Part shown: positions 7,641 to 19,046 of the stretch, piece after piece
Layout: each line of letters opens with the position of its first letter
Position numbering within the stretch: position 1 is the first letter of the stretch
From: Rhodoferax potami
Lineage (GTDB): Bacteria; Pseudomonadota; Gammaproteobacteria; Burkholderiales; Burkholderiaceae_C
Assembly: GCF_032193765.1 (NCBI RefSeq)
Contig: NZ_JAVBIJ010000001.1
Span: 3,410,001 to 3,474,000, forward strand
Length of the DNA stretch: 64,000 nucleotides
Direction of reading: 5' to 3'
Made by a program: the position numbers and the translations under genes
Notes under the pieces: generated by a model
What the model was told of the DNA's origin: nothing
Seen by the model: only the letters and a program-made list of their open reading frames with translations
The model's database searches: none

Positions 7641-8277
7641 GTGCGGGCGCTCCCTTGGGAACGGGCGCCATTTCGACCCGGCGGTTGAGCGCCCGGCCAC
7701 TGTCGTTTTGATTGGAGGCCACCGGCTGTTCGGCACCGAATGCGGCGGCAAATACGCGGGAGGCGGGCATGCCCTCTTCGATCAGTGCGCGGGTAACTGT
7801 GAGTGAGCGCTGGGCCGAGAGCTCGAGGTTGTCCGCAAACCGCCGGTTGCTGCCGGAGACGGGCTGGTCGTCAGTAAAGCCACTGACCATCAGCATTTCA
7901 TTGCGCTCACCCAGGTACACCTGCAGCGGTGGCACCAAGCTTTTGAGGAGCTGCCGCCCATCGGGGCGCAGCTGGTCAGAGCTGACGGCAAACAGCACGC
8001 TGCCGCTGATGCCGATACGGCCGTTATTGAGGGTGACCCGCCCGGACTGCAGCGGTATGGCCAATGCTTTTTCGAGGGCCATGCGGCGCTGCTCTTCCTG
8101 CTGGCGCTTTTTGACCTCGGCCTCGAGGTTGGCCACCAGGTCCATCTGCACCACCAGCACGCCCACCAGGATCAGCACAAACGCGCCGAGCAGCCCAGCC
8201 ATCAGGTCGCCAAAGACGGCCCATACCGGTGCGGTCTCCAGACCGCCTTCGTCGGCGATGTCGGTATCGCCGGTCAT
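7633..8277 (-). CDS. MotB/ZorB-like OmpA-domain protein
   Basis: The 214-residue protein has one N-terminal membrane helix (about 18-42) containing FGDLMAGLLGAFVLILVG. The aspartate at 24 sits where MotB and ZorB have their ion-carrying Asp. A short coiled coil follows (about 48-70). The OmpA-type peptidoglycan-binding domain covers about 85-205, with GFTDDQPV, LSAQRSLTVTRAL and NDSGRALNRRVE. This is the architecture of a stator B subunit anchored in the cell wall. It overlaps the preceding channel gene by ATGA, as expected for subunits made together. Confidence 0.85.
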   Translation of the reverse strand: MTGDTDIADEGGLETAPVWAVFGDLMAGLLGAFVLILVGVLVVQMDLVANLEAEVKKRQQEEQRRMALEKALAIPLQSGRVTLNNGRIGISGSVLFAVSSDQLRPDGRQLLKSLVPPLQVYLGERNEMLMVSGFTDDQPVSGSNRRFADNLELSAQRSLTVTRALIEEGMPASRVFAAAFGAEQPVASNQNDSGRALNRRVEMAPVPKGAPAHD

Positions 8278-10160
8278 GCCTGGCCTTGGGCGGTGGTTGC
8301 GGGTTGGTTGCGCAGTTTGCGCAGGTCTTCGACCACGGATTTTTGCGCGCTCAGGCTCAGGTCAATGACCTCGCGGGCCTGGGTCACGTAGTAGGCCAGT
8401 TGCTCGTCGCTGCGCTCGACCGATTGGCTCACAGCGGCTTCAATGCCTTGCAGGCTGCGCACCAGGGCGTCGTTGCTGCCCACAAACAGTTCCACCGCGT
8501 GTTGAAAGCTGCTGCTCAAACTGGTGAGCTCCACGGCGCTGCCTTGCACATGGGCGGCAAGCTGCTCGGCCTTGTCGCCTTGCAGCGCCAGGGTTTGGGC
8601 AAACTGCGCTTGCACCTGGGCCAGTGTGCTGCCGGCGGTGGCGACCAAGGTGTCAATTGCGGCGCGCTGCCCTTGGGTGGTGGCTTCTGCAGATTGCAGC
8701 AGCCCGCCGAGTCGCTCCATGAGCTGATGGCGCTCTTGCAGGGTCTGGGTGTCGCGCTCGTCGAGGCGCGTCATTTCAGTGCGCAAGCGGGTGGTGAGTT
8801 CACTGAGTCGGGCACTGGCGGCCTCGCCGCGGGCGGCTTCTTCGGTGCGCAGTGCGGCCAGCTCGGTCCGCCACAGGGCGGCGAGCGCGTCCATGCGGCT
8901 TTGTTGTTGCGCGGCCCATGCGGCTTCGCTCTGGTGGTGGGCGTCGAACAGCGCTTCCGACCGGGCCAGCACTTGCGTAACCCCGCTCAAAGCGGCGGCC
9001 GCCTGCTCGGTGGTGCGGGTGGTGATGGTGGCAGCACTGGTCTCGAGTGCGGCGCACACGGCTTGTTGCTGGGCGAGGGCTTGCGCCCCGGCGTTTTGCC
9101 ATTCGGTTTGCAGGGTTTGGGTGCTTTTACCCAGGGCCCGCGCCCAGTCCGAGGTCAGGGCCTGTGTGCTTTCGCGGAAGCCCGCCAGCATGTCTTGCAA
9201 TTGAGTGTGCAGGGTGTTGCTGGTCCGGTCGTGCTGGGCGCGGGACTCTGCGGCCAGCTGCTGCATGGCGGTTTCCACCACTGGCACTATGGTTTCGCCG
9301 GCATGGCGGGCACCTGCCAACAAGCTGTCTTGCAAGGATTGGCCTACTGCCGCTGCCAGGGTGGTGTACGCGCGGTTAACGTCTTCGTGGAAGGCGTGCT
9401 GACGGCTTTCGAGTTGGGTGCTGAGCGTGTCGTGGCGCTGCTCAATCTGGGTCATCAGGCGTTGCAGTTGCTCGGCCACTGCGGGCAAGGCTTGTGACTG
9501 TTGTTGCAGGGCCAACAGGCTGGCTTCGCGCTGGTGGGCCAGCGAGAAAGGCCGCAACACGCCGGCAATGCGCTGGTCCAGCAAGCGGCCGGTGTGCAAG
9601 CGATCGCGCCGGCTGAGCGCTGACACCAGCCCGAGCATGGCCGAACTGGCCACACCAGCCACCGAGGTGCCGAAAGACAGGCCTAGGCCTTTGATGGGGG
9701 CCGCCAGTGCTGAGCGGATGGCTTGCAGGTCGGTAGAGCCTTCGAGCGCAAACACCGCGCCCTTGAAGGTCAGCACCATGCCGAGAAAGGTGCCCAGCAT
9801 GCCGAGCATGACCAGCAGACCGACCAGATAGGGCGTGAGTGCCGGGCCGGGTAGCGCCACGCGCTCGCCCTCAATCCGCAAGCGCACGCTGTGCTGCAGT
9901 GGGGCTGGCACTTGTTCGAGCCACGGCGCCAGCGTGTCCAACGCGGGCGGAACATTCGAGAGTGCCGCATGCAGCCCCCGCGTGCCGGCGCGGTAGTGGT
10001 GGAGTTCGCGCAGGCCTGCTGCGTAAACGGCGGCGATCACCAAGGTCATGACCAGTGCCAAGGGGCTGGTGCTCACAAAACCCGCAGCGATCCAGACCAG
10101 CGCCAGGGCACCGAGGGCCGAGGCGGCAGGGATGAAAAACCGGTTCAAATCTTTGTTCAT
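8274..10160 (-). CDS. MotA/ExbB-like channel with long coiled-coil tail (DUF802)
   Basis: The 628-residue protein has about four membrane helices (10-29, 32-50, 110-131, 157-182). The third contains VMLGMLGTFLGMVLTF, the Gly/Thr pattern of ExbB, TolQ and MotA channel helices, and the fourth is the small-residue helix IKGLGLSFGTSVAGVASSAM. The remaining 440 or so residues are almost all Ala/Gln/Glu/Leu helix with recurring Trp-containing units, matching DUF802 repeats. A channel of this type with a tail this long recalls ZorA of the Zorya defence system. It precedes the MotB-like gene with a 4-base overlap. No function has been shown for this family to my knowledge. Confidence 0.85.
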   Translation of the reverse strand: MNKDLNRFFIPAASALGALALVWIAAGFVSTSPLALVMTLVIAAVYAAGLRELHHYRAGTRGLHAALSNVPPALDTLAPWLEQVPAPLQHSVRLRIEGERVALPGPALTPYLVGLLVMLGMLGTFLGMVLTFKGAVFALEGSTDLQAIRSALAAPIKGLGLSFGTSVAGVASSAMLGLVSALSRRDRLHTGRLLDQRIAGVLRPFSLAHQREASLLALQQQSQALPAVAEQLQRLMTQIEQRHDTLSTQLESRQHAFHEDVNRAYTTLAAAVGQSLQDSLLAGARHAGETIVPVVETAMQQLAAESRAQHDRTSNTLHTQLQDMLAGFRESTQALTSDWARALGKSTQTLQTEWQNAGAQALAQQQAVCAALETSAATITTRTTEQAAAALSGVTQVLARSEALFDAHHQSEAAWAAQQQSRMDALAALWRTELAALRTEEAARGEAASARLSELTTRLRTEMTRLDERDTQTLQERHQLMERLGGLLQSAEATTQGQRAAIDTLVATAGSTLAQVQAQFAQTLALQGDKAEQLAAHVQGSAVELTSLSSSFQHAVELFVGSNDALVRSLQGIEAAVSQSVERSDEQLAYYVTQAREVIDLSLSAQKSVVEDLRKLRNQPATTAQGQA

Positions 10161-10166
10161 ATCGTC

Positions 10167-10849
10167 TCAAGCACCAGTGCGCCAGGCCTCTACCAGGCCG
10201 GTGACCGGTTCCAATCTAAAGTGCAGTTCTGCCACCAGGGCAGCTTGAAAATCCTGCTCAAAATCTGCCATCGGCAGGCTCTCGTCCTGGCGGTAGCGGT
10301 GAAAGCGCCGCTCCAACAAGACTGCCAGTGTCGCGAGCAACGCCTGGGTGCGGGGCATGAGCATGGTCTCCAGCGTGGCATCGAGTTGTGCCAACTGACG
10401 CAGCCGGGGGCTCGCCTGTGACAGCACTTGCCGGCAGTGTTGGCGCAAAGGGTCTATGCGCAGCTCAAAGCGCCGCTGGATATCGAGGTAGCGTTGCCGG
10501 TAGCTGCCGTAATCCTCTCCCACCAGCGGCTCTGTCACGGCTTGCGGCATCGGGACCGAGCGCAGGCTGGAGCGTTGCGGGGCTGGTATCAGGCGGACAG
10601 AGCGGGTCAGGTCGTCTTGCAGCTGTTGCAGCAGCTGGGCGATATCTACCGCCTGCTTTTTGCCGGCCTCCGGTGCGGTCATTCCCGCGTTGCGGATCTC
10701 GGGCAGCGCCGTGCTGAGCGCGATCGCATCCAAGGGGCCCAGCCACGCGCTCCAGTGCTCTGCCCAGTCTTGCCGCGGGGCGCGGGTATCAACCGCGGCC
10801 CATGTTTCCAGCAGGCCGACGAGCCCCGAGGGGCTGGAACGGCCCTGCA

Positions 10850-10850
<1 letters not shown>
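10167..10850 (-). CDS. DUF3348 family protein, first gene of the motor operon
   Basis: A soluble, helical protein of 227 residues. It has the centre GSYRQRYLDIQRRFELRIDP (around residue 120) and no membrane helix. The ATG at 10850 overlaps the gyrB stop as TGATG, so its translation is coupled to gyrB; an in-frame TTG one codon earlier is less likely. Its stop is 6 bases before the channel gene. It fits DUF3348, a family found with DUF802 and OmpA genes. I cannot assign an activity; it may be a cytoplasmic partner of the tailed channel. Confidence 0.75.
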
Positions 10851-13548
<2,698 letters not shown>

Positions 13549-14655
13549 TCAGATTCTCATGGGCATCACGACGTACTTGAAGGTCGTGTTGTCGGGGATG
13601 GTGATCAGGGCAGAACTATTGCCGTCTGACAGCTCCACTTTCACCATGTCCTGGCTCATATTGCTCAGGGCGTCGATCAGGTAGGTGACGTTGAAGCCGA
13701 TTTCGATGCTGTCACCGCCGTAGTCGATGTCCAACTCGTCCACCGCTTCTTCCTGCTCGGCGTTGTTGGATGCCACACGCAGGCTGCCGGGGTCGATGTT
13801 CAGGCGCACGCCCTTGAACTTGTCGCTGGTCAGGATGGCGGTGCGTTGCAGCGTCTTGAGCAACGCTTCGCGGCCCAGGGTGATACTGTTCTTGTGGTTC
13901 TTGGGGATGACGCGGTTGTAGTCAGGGAATTTGCCCTCGACCAGCTTGGTCACGAATTCCATGCCGTCAAATGTGAACTTGGCCTGGTTGTTGGCGAACT
14001 GCATCTCGATGGCGCCTTCGGCGTCAGACAACAAGCGCTGCAACTCGATCACGGTTTTACGGGGCAGGATGACTTCCTGCTTGGGCACTTCTACGTCCAA
14101 GGTCGCGGAGGCGAATGCCAGGCGGTGCCCGTCGGTGGCTACCAAGCTGAGTTGCTTGCCTTCGGCGACAAACAAAATGCCGTTGAGGTAGTAGCGGATG
14201 TCGTGCACCGCCATGGCGAAGGACACCTGGCTCAGCAGGTCCTTCAGGGTTTTTTGCGGCACGCTAAACACGGGGCCGAAGCTGGCGCTTTCTTGCACCA
14301 GCGGAAAGTCTTCCGCCTGCATGGTCTGCAGCGTGAACTTGCTCTTGCCGCCTTTGAGAATGATTTTGCTTTGGCTGGATTCGAGGGACACAGTCTGGTC
14401 ACCGGGCATGGTGCGCAGAATGTCGATCAGCTTGCGCGCACCGATGGTGGTGGTGAAGTTGCCGGTGTCGCCGCCCAGTTCTGCCGTGGTGCGGATCTGG
14501 ATTTCGAGGTCGCTGGTGGTGAGTTGCAGGGAGGTGCCGGTCTTGCGCAGCAGTACGTTGGCAAGAATGGGCAAGGTGTGGCGGCGCTCGACAATACCGG
14601 CCACCGATTGCAGAACCGATAAGACCTTGTCTTGCGTTGCCTTCAATACGATCAT
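13549..14655 (-). CDS. dnaN: DNA polymerase III beta subunit (sliding clamp)
   Basis: The 368-residue clamp encircles DNA and tethers DNA polymerase III. The N-terminal MIVLKATQDKVLSVLQSVAG, the central QTMQAEDFPLV, and the C-terminal ending TFKYVVMPMRI are typical, and the length matches the family. ATG 14655 has AGAGG 6 bases upstream; the longer frame to 14682 would need a TTG. It lies between dnaA and gyrB on the same strand. Only about 90 bases separate it from dnaA, so co-transcription is likely. Confidence 0.98.
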   Translation of the reverse strand: MIVLKATQDKVLSVLQSVAGIVERRHTLPILANVLLRKTGTSLQLTTSDLEIQIRTTAELGGDTGNFTTTIGARKLIDILRTMPGDQTVSLESSQSKIILKGGKSKFTLQTMQAEDFPLVQESASFGPVFSVPQKTLKDLLSQVSFAMAVHDIRYYLNGILFVAEGKQLSLVATDGHRLAFASATLDVEVPKQEVILPRKTVIELQRLLSDAEGAIEMQFANNQAKFTFDGMEFVTKLVEGKFPDYNRVIPKNHKNSITLGREALLKTLQRTAILTSDKFKGVRLNIDPGSLRVASNNAEQEEAVDELDIDYGGDSIEIGFNVTYLIDALSNMSQDMVKVELSDGNSSALITIPDNTTFKYVVMPMRI

Positions 14656-14748
14656 GTCAACCTCTTTGTGAATCTCTGCCAAACAAACAATCCCGCCATT
14701 TTCTCTGTTTTTTCAGTGAGTTACGGGGGCTTGCCTCTGTTTTTACCC

Positions 14749-16161
14749 TTAACCCTTGAGCGTTTGCTCCAGAACATGTAACTGCTGGTTCAGTTCGGTC
14801 AGTTGCTGGCGCTCGCCGCCGATTTTTCGCACGGCGTGCAACACCGTCGTGTGATCGCGCCCACCGAATAGCTCGCCGATTTCCGGCAGGCTCTTTTGGG
14901 TCAGTTCTTTCGCCAGATACATCGCAATCTGGCGCGGCCGTGCAATGCTCGCCGGACGCTTCTTGGAGTACATGTCCGCGACCTTGATCTTGTAGTAATC
15001 GGCCACGGTTTTTTGGATGTTCTCCACTGAGATCTGCCGGTTCTGGATCGACAGTAAGTCGCGGAGTGCTTCGCGGGCCAGCTGGATGGAGATTTCCTTC
15101 TGGTTAAAGCGCGAATACGCCAGGATTTTGCGCAGCGCGCCTTCGAGCTCGCGGACGTTGGAGCGCACGTTTTTCGCCACAAAAAACGCCACTTCTTCGG
15201 GCATTTCAGAGCCCTCGGCATGCGCTTTGTTGATCAGAATCGCCACCCGCATTTCGAGTTCCGGCGGCTCGATGGCCACGGTTAAGCCGGAGTCGAAACG
15301 GGATACCAAACGCTCGTGAATATCGGCCAGACCCTTGGGATAGGTGTCGCTGGTCATCACGATGTGGGACTTCTTGGCCAGCAGGGCTTCGAAGGCGTTG
15401 AAAAACTCTTCCTGGGTGCGGTCTTTGTTCGCAAAAAACTGCACATCGTCGATCAACAGCAGGTCTAGGGAGTGGTATCGCTCCTTGAATTCATCAAAAG
15501 TTTTGCGCTGATAAGCCTTGACGACATCTGACACAAATTGTTCTGCGTGGATGTAAAGCACCTTGGATCCGGGCTTATCCACAAGCAGGCGGTTGCCTAC
15601 GGCGTGCATCAAGTGGGTTTTGCCCAAGCCTACACCGCCATAGATAAACAGGGGGTTGTACAAGTGCCCGGGCATGGTGGCCACATGCATGGCGGCTGCA
15701 CGCGCCATGCGGTTGGCAGTGCCTTCCACCAGGCTCTCGAAGGTGAGCATGCTGTTGAGGCGGCTTTTGGGGACGCCGGCGAAGCGGTCTTCGCCTACTT
15801 CGACTTCTTCGATGGCTGCAGGCACCTCAGCGGCACGGGGAGTCGCTGTCGGGCGCACAGGCGCCTCTCGCGGAGTGATCACTAACTCAACGGCTACGGC
15901 TTGCCCATAAAGCTTCTCGAGCATTCCTGCAATGCGCTGGCTGTACTGGGCGCGAACCCAGTCTAGTTTGAAGCGATTGGCAACGAACACCGTAATTTTG
16001 GACATGTCCTCGTGAACGAGGGCGGTGAGCGGCTTGATCCAGGTGTTGAATTGCTGCTCGGGAAGCTCTTGGGCGAGCTGATCGACGCAGCTCTGCCACA
16101 GGCTTTGCCCGAGTTCAAAATTGGAGCCGTCGTGGGGGGAAGGGAGGGAGCCCTGGGTCAT
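14749..16161 (-). CDS. dnaA: Chromosomal replication initiator protein DnaA
   Basis: DnaA binds DnaA boxes at the origin and opens the DNA. The protein of about 470 residues has the N-terminal domain ([20 protein letters not shown]), an AAA+ domain with Walker [15 protein letters not shown] and Walker [11 protein letters not shown], and the C-terminal DNA-binding signature [18 protein letters not shown] 16161 gives the N-terminus usual for relatives. An in-frame ATG at 16209 is possible but adds residues that overlap the DnaA-box region. A TTATCCACA box also lies inside the gene at 15575-15583. Confidence 0.97.
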   Translation of the reverse strand: MTQGSLPSPHDGSNFELGQSLWQSCVDQLAQELPEQQFNTWIKPLTALVHEDMSKITVFVANRFKLDWVRAQYSQRIAGMLEKLYGQAVAVELVITPREAPVRPTATPRAAEVPAAIEEVEVGEDRFAGVPKSRLNSMLTFESLVEGTANRMARAAAMHVATMPGHLYNPLFIYGGVGLGKTHLMHAVGNRLLVDKPGSKVLYIHAEQFVSDVVKAYQRKTFDEFKERYHSLDLLLIDDVQFFANKDRTQEEFFNAFEALLAKKSHIVMTSDTYPKGLADIHERLVSRFDSGLTVAIEPPELEMRVAILINKAHAEGSEMPEEVAFFVAKNVRSNVRELEGALRKILAYSRFNQKEISIQLAREALRDLLSIQNRQISVENIQKTVADYYKIKVADMYSKKRPASIARPRQIAMYLAKELTQKSLPEIGELFGGRDHTTVLHAVRKIGGERQQLTELNQQLHVLEQTLKG

Positions 16162-16435
16162 TGTGCGGGTCAGCTTCTGTGGATAGTTGTTGTTTGCTGC
16201 GAAGCGCATTCTAATTTATCAATACTTTATCCACATTGTCGACCGGGACGGCCGCAGTTCGTGCAAAAGAATCTGATTGCCGCCTAAGGTGTTGCCCTGC
16301 TTGGGAAAATTTGCGATAATCCGCGGTTCCCCTGATTGTGTTCGGGGCGATAAGACCGAAATCTGCGTTATCGAGTCCCTGGTGAGTAGCACTGGCGGGC
16401 CACGCAGATACCACTGAGCCTGTTAGGAAAATTTC
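16162..16435. other. Intergenic region with DnaA boxes, candidate oriC
   Basis: The gap between the divergent dnaA and rpmH holds a perfect DnaA box TTATCCACA (16227-16235), a one-mismatch box TGTGGATAG (16178-16186) and a partial TTATCAATA just before the perfect box. The surrounding 16205-16235 is A+T-rich. The position matches origins in related bacteria. With only two good boxes, it could instead be the autoregulatory region of dnaA, with the main origin partly elsewhere. Confidence 0.45.
16292..16320 (+). promoter_or_regulatory. Probable rpmH promoter
   Basis: TTGCCC (16292-16297) and GATAAT (16315-16320) are separated by 17 bases, giving a good sigma-70 promoter reading toward rpmH with a leader of about 110 bases. 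Confidence 0.6.
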
Positions 16436-16570
16436 ATGAAACGCACATACCAACCTTCCAAAATCCGTCGCGCACGTACCCACGGCTTCCTGGTCCGCAT
16501 GAAGACTCGCGGCGGCCGCGCTGTGATCAATGCACGCCGCGCCAAAGGCCGCAAGCGTCTGGCTGTCTAA
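16436..16570 (+). CDS. rpmH: 50S ribosomal protein L34
   Basis: A 44-residue protein beginning [18 protein letters not shown] and ending KGRKRLAV, the near-invariant L34 sequence of the large ribosomal subunit. ATG 16436 is preceded by TTAGGAAA. It heads the classic rpmH-rnpA-yidD-yidC-mnmE cluster, divergent from dnaA. Confidence 0.98.
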   Translation: MKRTYQPSKIRRARTHGFLVRMKTRGGRAVINARRAKGRKRLAV

Positions 16571-16603
16571 GACGGCTTCGCAAACCAGAGCTTTTGGCTT
16601 TTG

Positions 16604-17068
16604 GTGATAGCGGAACCGCACATCGGCAGGCTGCCTGCCGTTAAGCGCCTTCAAACGCGCGCCCAGTTCCAAGCGGTCCTGGGTGGCTCTACGGTTTCAA
16701 AAACAGCGCACTTTGCTTTGCATTGCTGCGCTGTTAGTGTTTCTGGCGTAGATGCAAACTCTTCCGTTTTTCCTGAGCCAGGCCTCTGGCTGGGAGCGAT
16801 GGCACCCAAGCGCTGGGCCAAACGGGCGGTGACCCGCAATACGATCAAGCGCCAGGTGTACAGCTTGGGGGCTGAGTTCGCTCCATTGCTGAAAGAAAAA
16901 GCCCACTTGATCCGCTTGCGGCGCGACTTTGATCGCAAAGTCTTTGTGAGCGCCACGTCGGATGCCCTGAAAGCGGCGGTGCGCAGCGAACTGATGGATC
17001 TTTTCGGCCAAATTGTGGGCACGTTGCCCGGCAAGGTGGGTTCCGACCCGTCACAGGTGAGGCCATGA
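16604..17068 (+). CDS. rnpA: Ribonuclease P protein component
   Basis: RnpA joins the M1 RNA to mature the 5' ends of tRNAs. The core is clear: VKRLQTRAQFQAVLGGSTVS at the start, then LGAMAPKRWAKRAVTRNTIK, which matches the RNR-type signature, and LRRDFDRKVF. The start is uncertain. GTG 16604 or TTG 16601 gives 154-155 residues; homologues often begin nearer to VKRLQTR, where no ordinary start codon exists. The gene ends in an ATGA overlap with yidD. Confidence 0.93.
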   Translation: MIAEPHIGRLPAVKRLQTRAQFQAVLGGSTVSKTAHFALHCCAVSVSGVDANSSVFPEPGLWLGAMAPKRWAKRAVTRNTIKRQVYSLGAEFAPLLKEKAHLIRLRRDFDRKVFVSATSDALKAAVRSELMDLFGQIVGTLPGKVGSDPSQVRP

Positions 17069-17337
17069 TGAAGCGGATCCTGATGGGTTTGGTGCGTGGC
17101 TATCGCTTGATGCTGAGCCCCTGGCTAGGATCCGCTTGCCGCTTTAACCCCACATGTTCTGTGTATGCGCTTGAAGCCCTCGAACGGCACGGTGCGACAA
17201 TAGGCACCTATTTGACGGTTGCGCGTCTTGCGCGCTGTCACCCGTGGTGCGCGGGTGGGCACGACCCCGTGCCTGAGAATGCGCCGCGACTGTTCAGTCG
17301 CTTGATTCAATCCCCCTCTGAGAAGAAGTCTTCATGA
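17065..17337 (+). CDS. yidD: Membrane protein insertion efficiency factor YidD
   Basis: A 90-residue basic protein with the family core YRLMLSPWLGSACRFNPTCS and a second cluster RCHPWCAGGHDPVP. It helps YidC insert membrane proteins and probably lies on the inner face of the membrane. Its stop overlaps the yidC start (ATGA), in the standard cluster order. Confidence 0.96.
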   Translation: MMKRILMGLVRGYRLMLSPWLGSACRFNPTCSVYALEALERHGATIGTYLTVARLARCHPWCAGGHDPVPENAPRLFSRLIQSPSEKKSS

Positions 17338-19031
17338 ACGATATTCGCCGCACCATTTTGTGGGTGATCTTTGGGTTCTCCATGGTCCTGTTGTGGGATC
17401 AGTGGCAGATCCACAACGGAAAGCAAGCCACTTTCTTCCCTAATCCGGCACAAAAAGCAGCGTCGGCTCCCGCCCCTGCAGTGAGTGCATCCGCGGGTGT
17501 GCCCGTTGCACCAGCGGTCGCAGGGCAAGCACCAGTGGCCGAGTCTGCGGTAGCCGTGGCATCTGAGCGTTTTGAGGTCAGCACGGATGTGCTCAAAATG
17601 ACGTTTGACACCCAAGGTGGCGCGTTGGTGCGGACTGAGTTTTTGCAGTATCTGGACTCCAACGACAAGACACGCAATTTCGTCTTGTTGGACGACACCA
17701 AGGATCGTTATTACCAAGCCCAGACCGGGTTGATCGGCGGCGTTGCGCCGGACAGCTTCCCGACCCACAAGTCGGTGATGGCGGTGAGTGGTGACAAGGT
17801 GCTCAAAGACGGACAAGACGAGCTCAAACTTGTTTTCACCTCGCAAGACACGGGCGGTATCAAGCTTGTAAAGACCTACACATTGCGTCGCGGTGCATAC
17901 GATATTGCCGTGAAGCATGAGGTGATCAACACTGGCGCGACCTCCTTGAACCCCCAGTTGTACTTGCAGTTGGTGCGTGACGGCAACAAACCTGCCGGTG
18001 AGTCTTCTTTCTATTCCACTTTCACAGGCCCTGCGGTTTACACCGACCTCAAGAAGTATCAGAAGGTCGAGTTCAGTGACATCAAAAAAGGCAAGGCCGA
18101 TTTTGAGAAGGAAAGCACCAACGGCTACATCGCCATGGTGCAGCACTACTTCGCCAGCGCCTGGATTTTGCCTGCGGATGTGAAACGCACTTTCTCTCTG
18201 GATGCGCGAGATGTGGGTGCGACAGTTGCTGATTGCTGCTACCGAGCCACCATGATTACGCCGCTGGAAACAGTGGCCCCCGGTCAAACCAAGGCGCTGG
18301 AAGCCAAACTGTTTGTGGGCCCCCAAGAGGAGAAAAAGCTCGAAGCTTTGGCTCCCGGCATGGAGCTGGTGAAAGACTATGGCTGGTTGACCATTCTGGC
18401 CAAGCCTTTGTACTGGTTGCTCGACAAGCTGCACAGCTTCATCCAGAACTGGGGATGGTCTATCGTGGCCTTGGTGCTGTTGCTGAAGATCGCGTTCTAC
18501 TGGCTCAACGCCAAGGCGTATGCCAGCATGGCCAAGATGAAGGCGGTGAACCCCCGCATCATGGAAATGCGCGAACGTCTCAAGGACAACCCGCAGCAGA
18601 TGCAACAAGAGATGATGCGCATCTATCGTGAAGAGAAGGTGAACCCCATGGGTGGTTGCTTCCCGATCATGGTGCAGATCCCGGTCTTCATTGCGCTCTA
18701 CTGGGTGTTGTTGTCCAGCGTAGAAATGCGCAACGCGCCGTGGATTTTGTGGATCCAGGATTTGTCTTCGCCTGATCCATTCTTCATCCTGCCTGTGGTC
18801 ATGACCTTGACGACCTTGCTGCAAACTGCGCTGAATCCGGCACCTCCGGATCCTTTGCAAGCCAAGATGATGTGGTTCATGCCGCTGGCGTTCAGTGTGA
18901 TGTTCTTCTTCTTCCCGTCCGGCTTGGTGCTGTACTGGATCACCAACAACATTCTGTCGATTGCACAGCAGTGGATCATTAACACCCGCATGGGCGTGCC
19001 ACCGCAGTTCAATCTGCCGAAGTTCAAGTAA
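17334..19031 (+). CDS. yidC: Membrane protein insertase YidC
   Basis: The 565-residue insertase folds proteins into the inner membrane, with or without SecYEG. An N-terminal helix (about 5-22) and an Ala/Pro-rich linker lead to the large periplasmic beta domain (about 80-340). The conserved C-terminal membrane core contains NWGWSIVALVLLLKIAFYWL, then MGGCFPIMVQIPVFIALYWV, and ends near LYWITNNILSIAQQW. Length is normal for a Gram-negative YidC. Cytoplasmic helices between the first core segments carry the basic KAYASMAKMKAVNPRI stretch. Confidence 0.98.
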   Translation: MNDIRRTILWVIFGFSMVLLWDQWQIHNGKQATFFPNPAQKAASAPAPAVSASAGVPVAPAVAGQAPVAESAVAVASERFEVSTDVLKMTFDTQGGALVRTEFLQYLDSNDKTRNFVLLDDTKDRYYQAQTGLIGGVAPDSFPTHKSVMAVSGDKVLKDGQDELKLVFTSQDTGGIKLVKTYTLRRGAYDIAVKHEVINTGATSLNPQLYLQLVRDGNKPAGESSFYSTFTGPAVYTDLKKYQKVEFSDIKKGKADFEKESTNGYIAMVQHYFASAWILPADVKRTFSLDARDVGATVADCCYRATMITPLETVAPGQTKALEAKLFVGPQEEKKLEALAPGMELVKDYGWLTILAKPLYWLLDKLHSFIQNWGWSIVALVLLLKIAFYWLNAKAYASMAKMKAVNPRIMEMRERLKDNPQQMQQEMMRIYREEKVNPMGGCFPIMVQIPVFIALYWVLLSSVEMRNAPWILWIQDLSSPDPFFILPVVMTLTTLLQTALNPAPPDPLQAKMMWFMPLAFSVMFFFFPSGLVLYWITNNILSIAQQWIINTRMGVPPQFNLPKFK

Positions 19032-19046
19032 TCGGGCCGGGACGAG

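Noticed and set aside
8229..9497. Plus-strand frame of 422 codons opposite the tailed channel gene
   Set aside because: Shadow of the coiled-coil coding strand; no start signal, no domain, Gly/Gln/Leu-rich composition typical of antisense frames.
17307..18860. Minus-strand frame of 517 codons opposite yidC
   Set aside because: His/Gln/Arg-rich shadow of yidC, which is certain.
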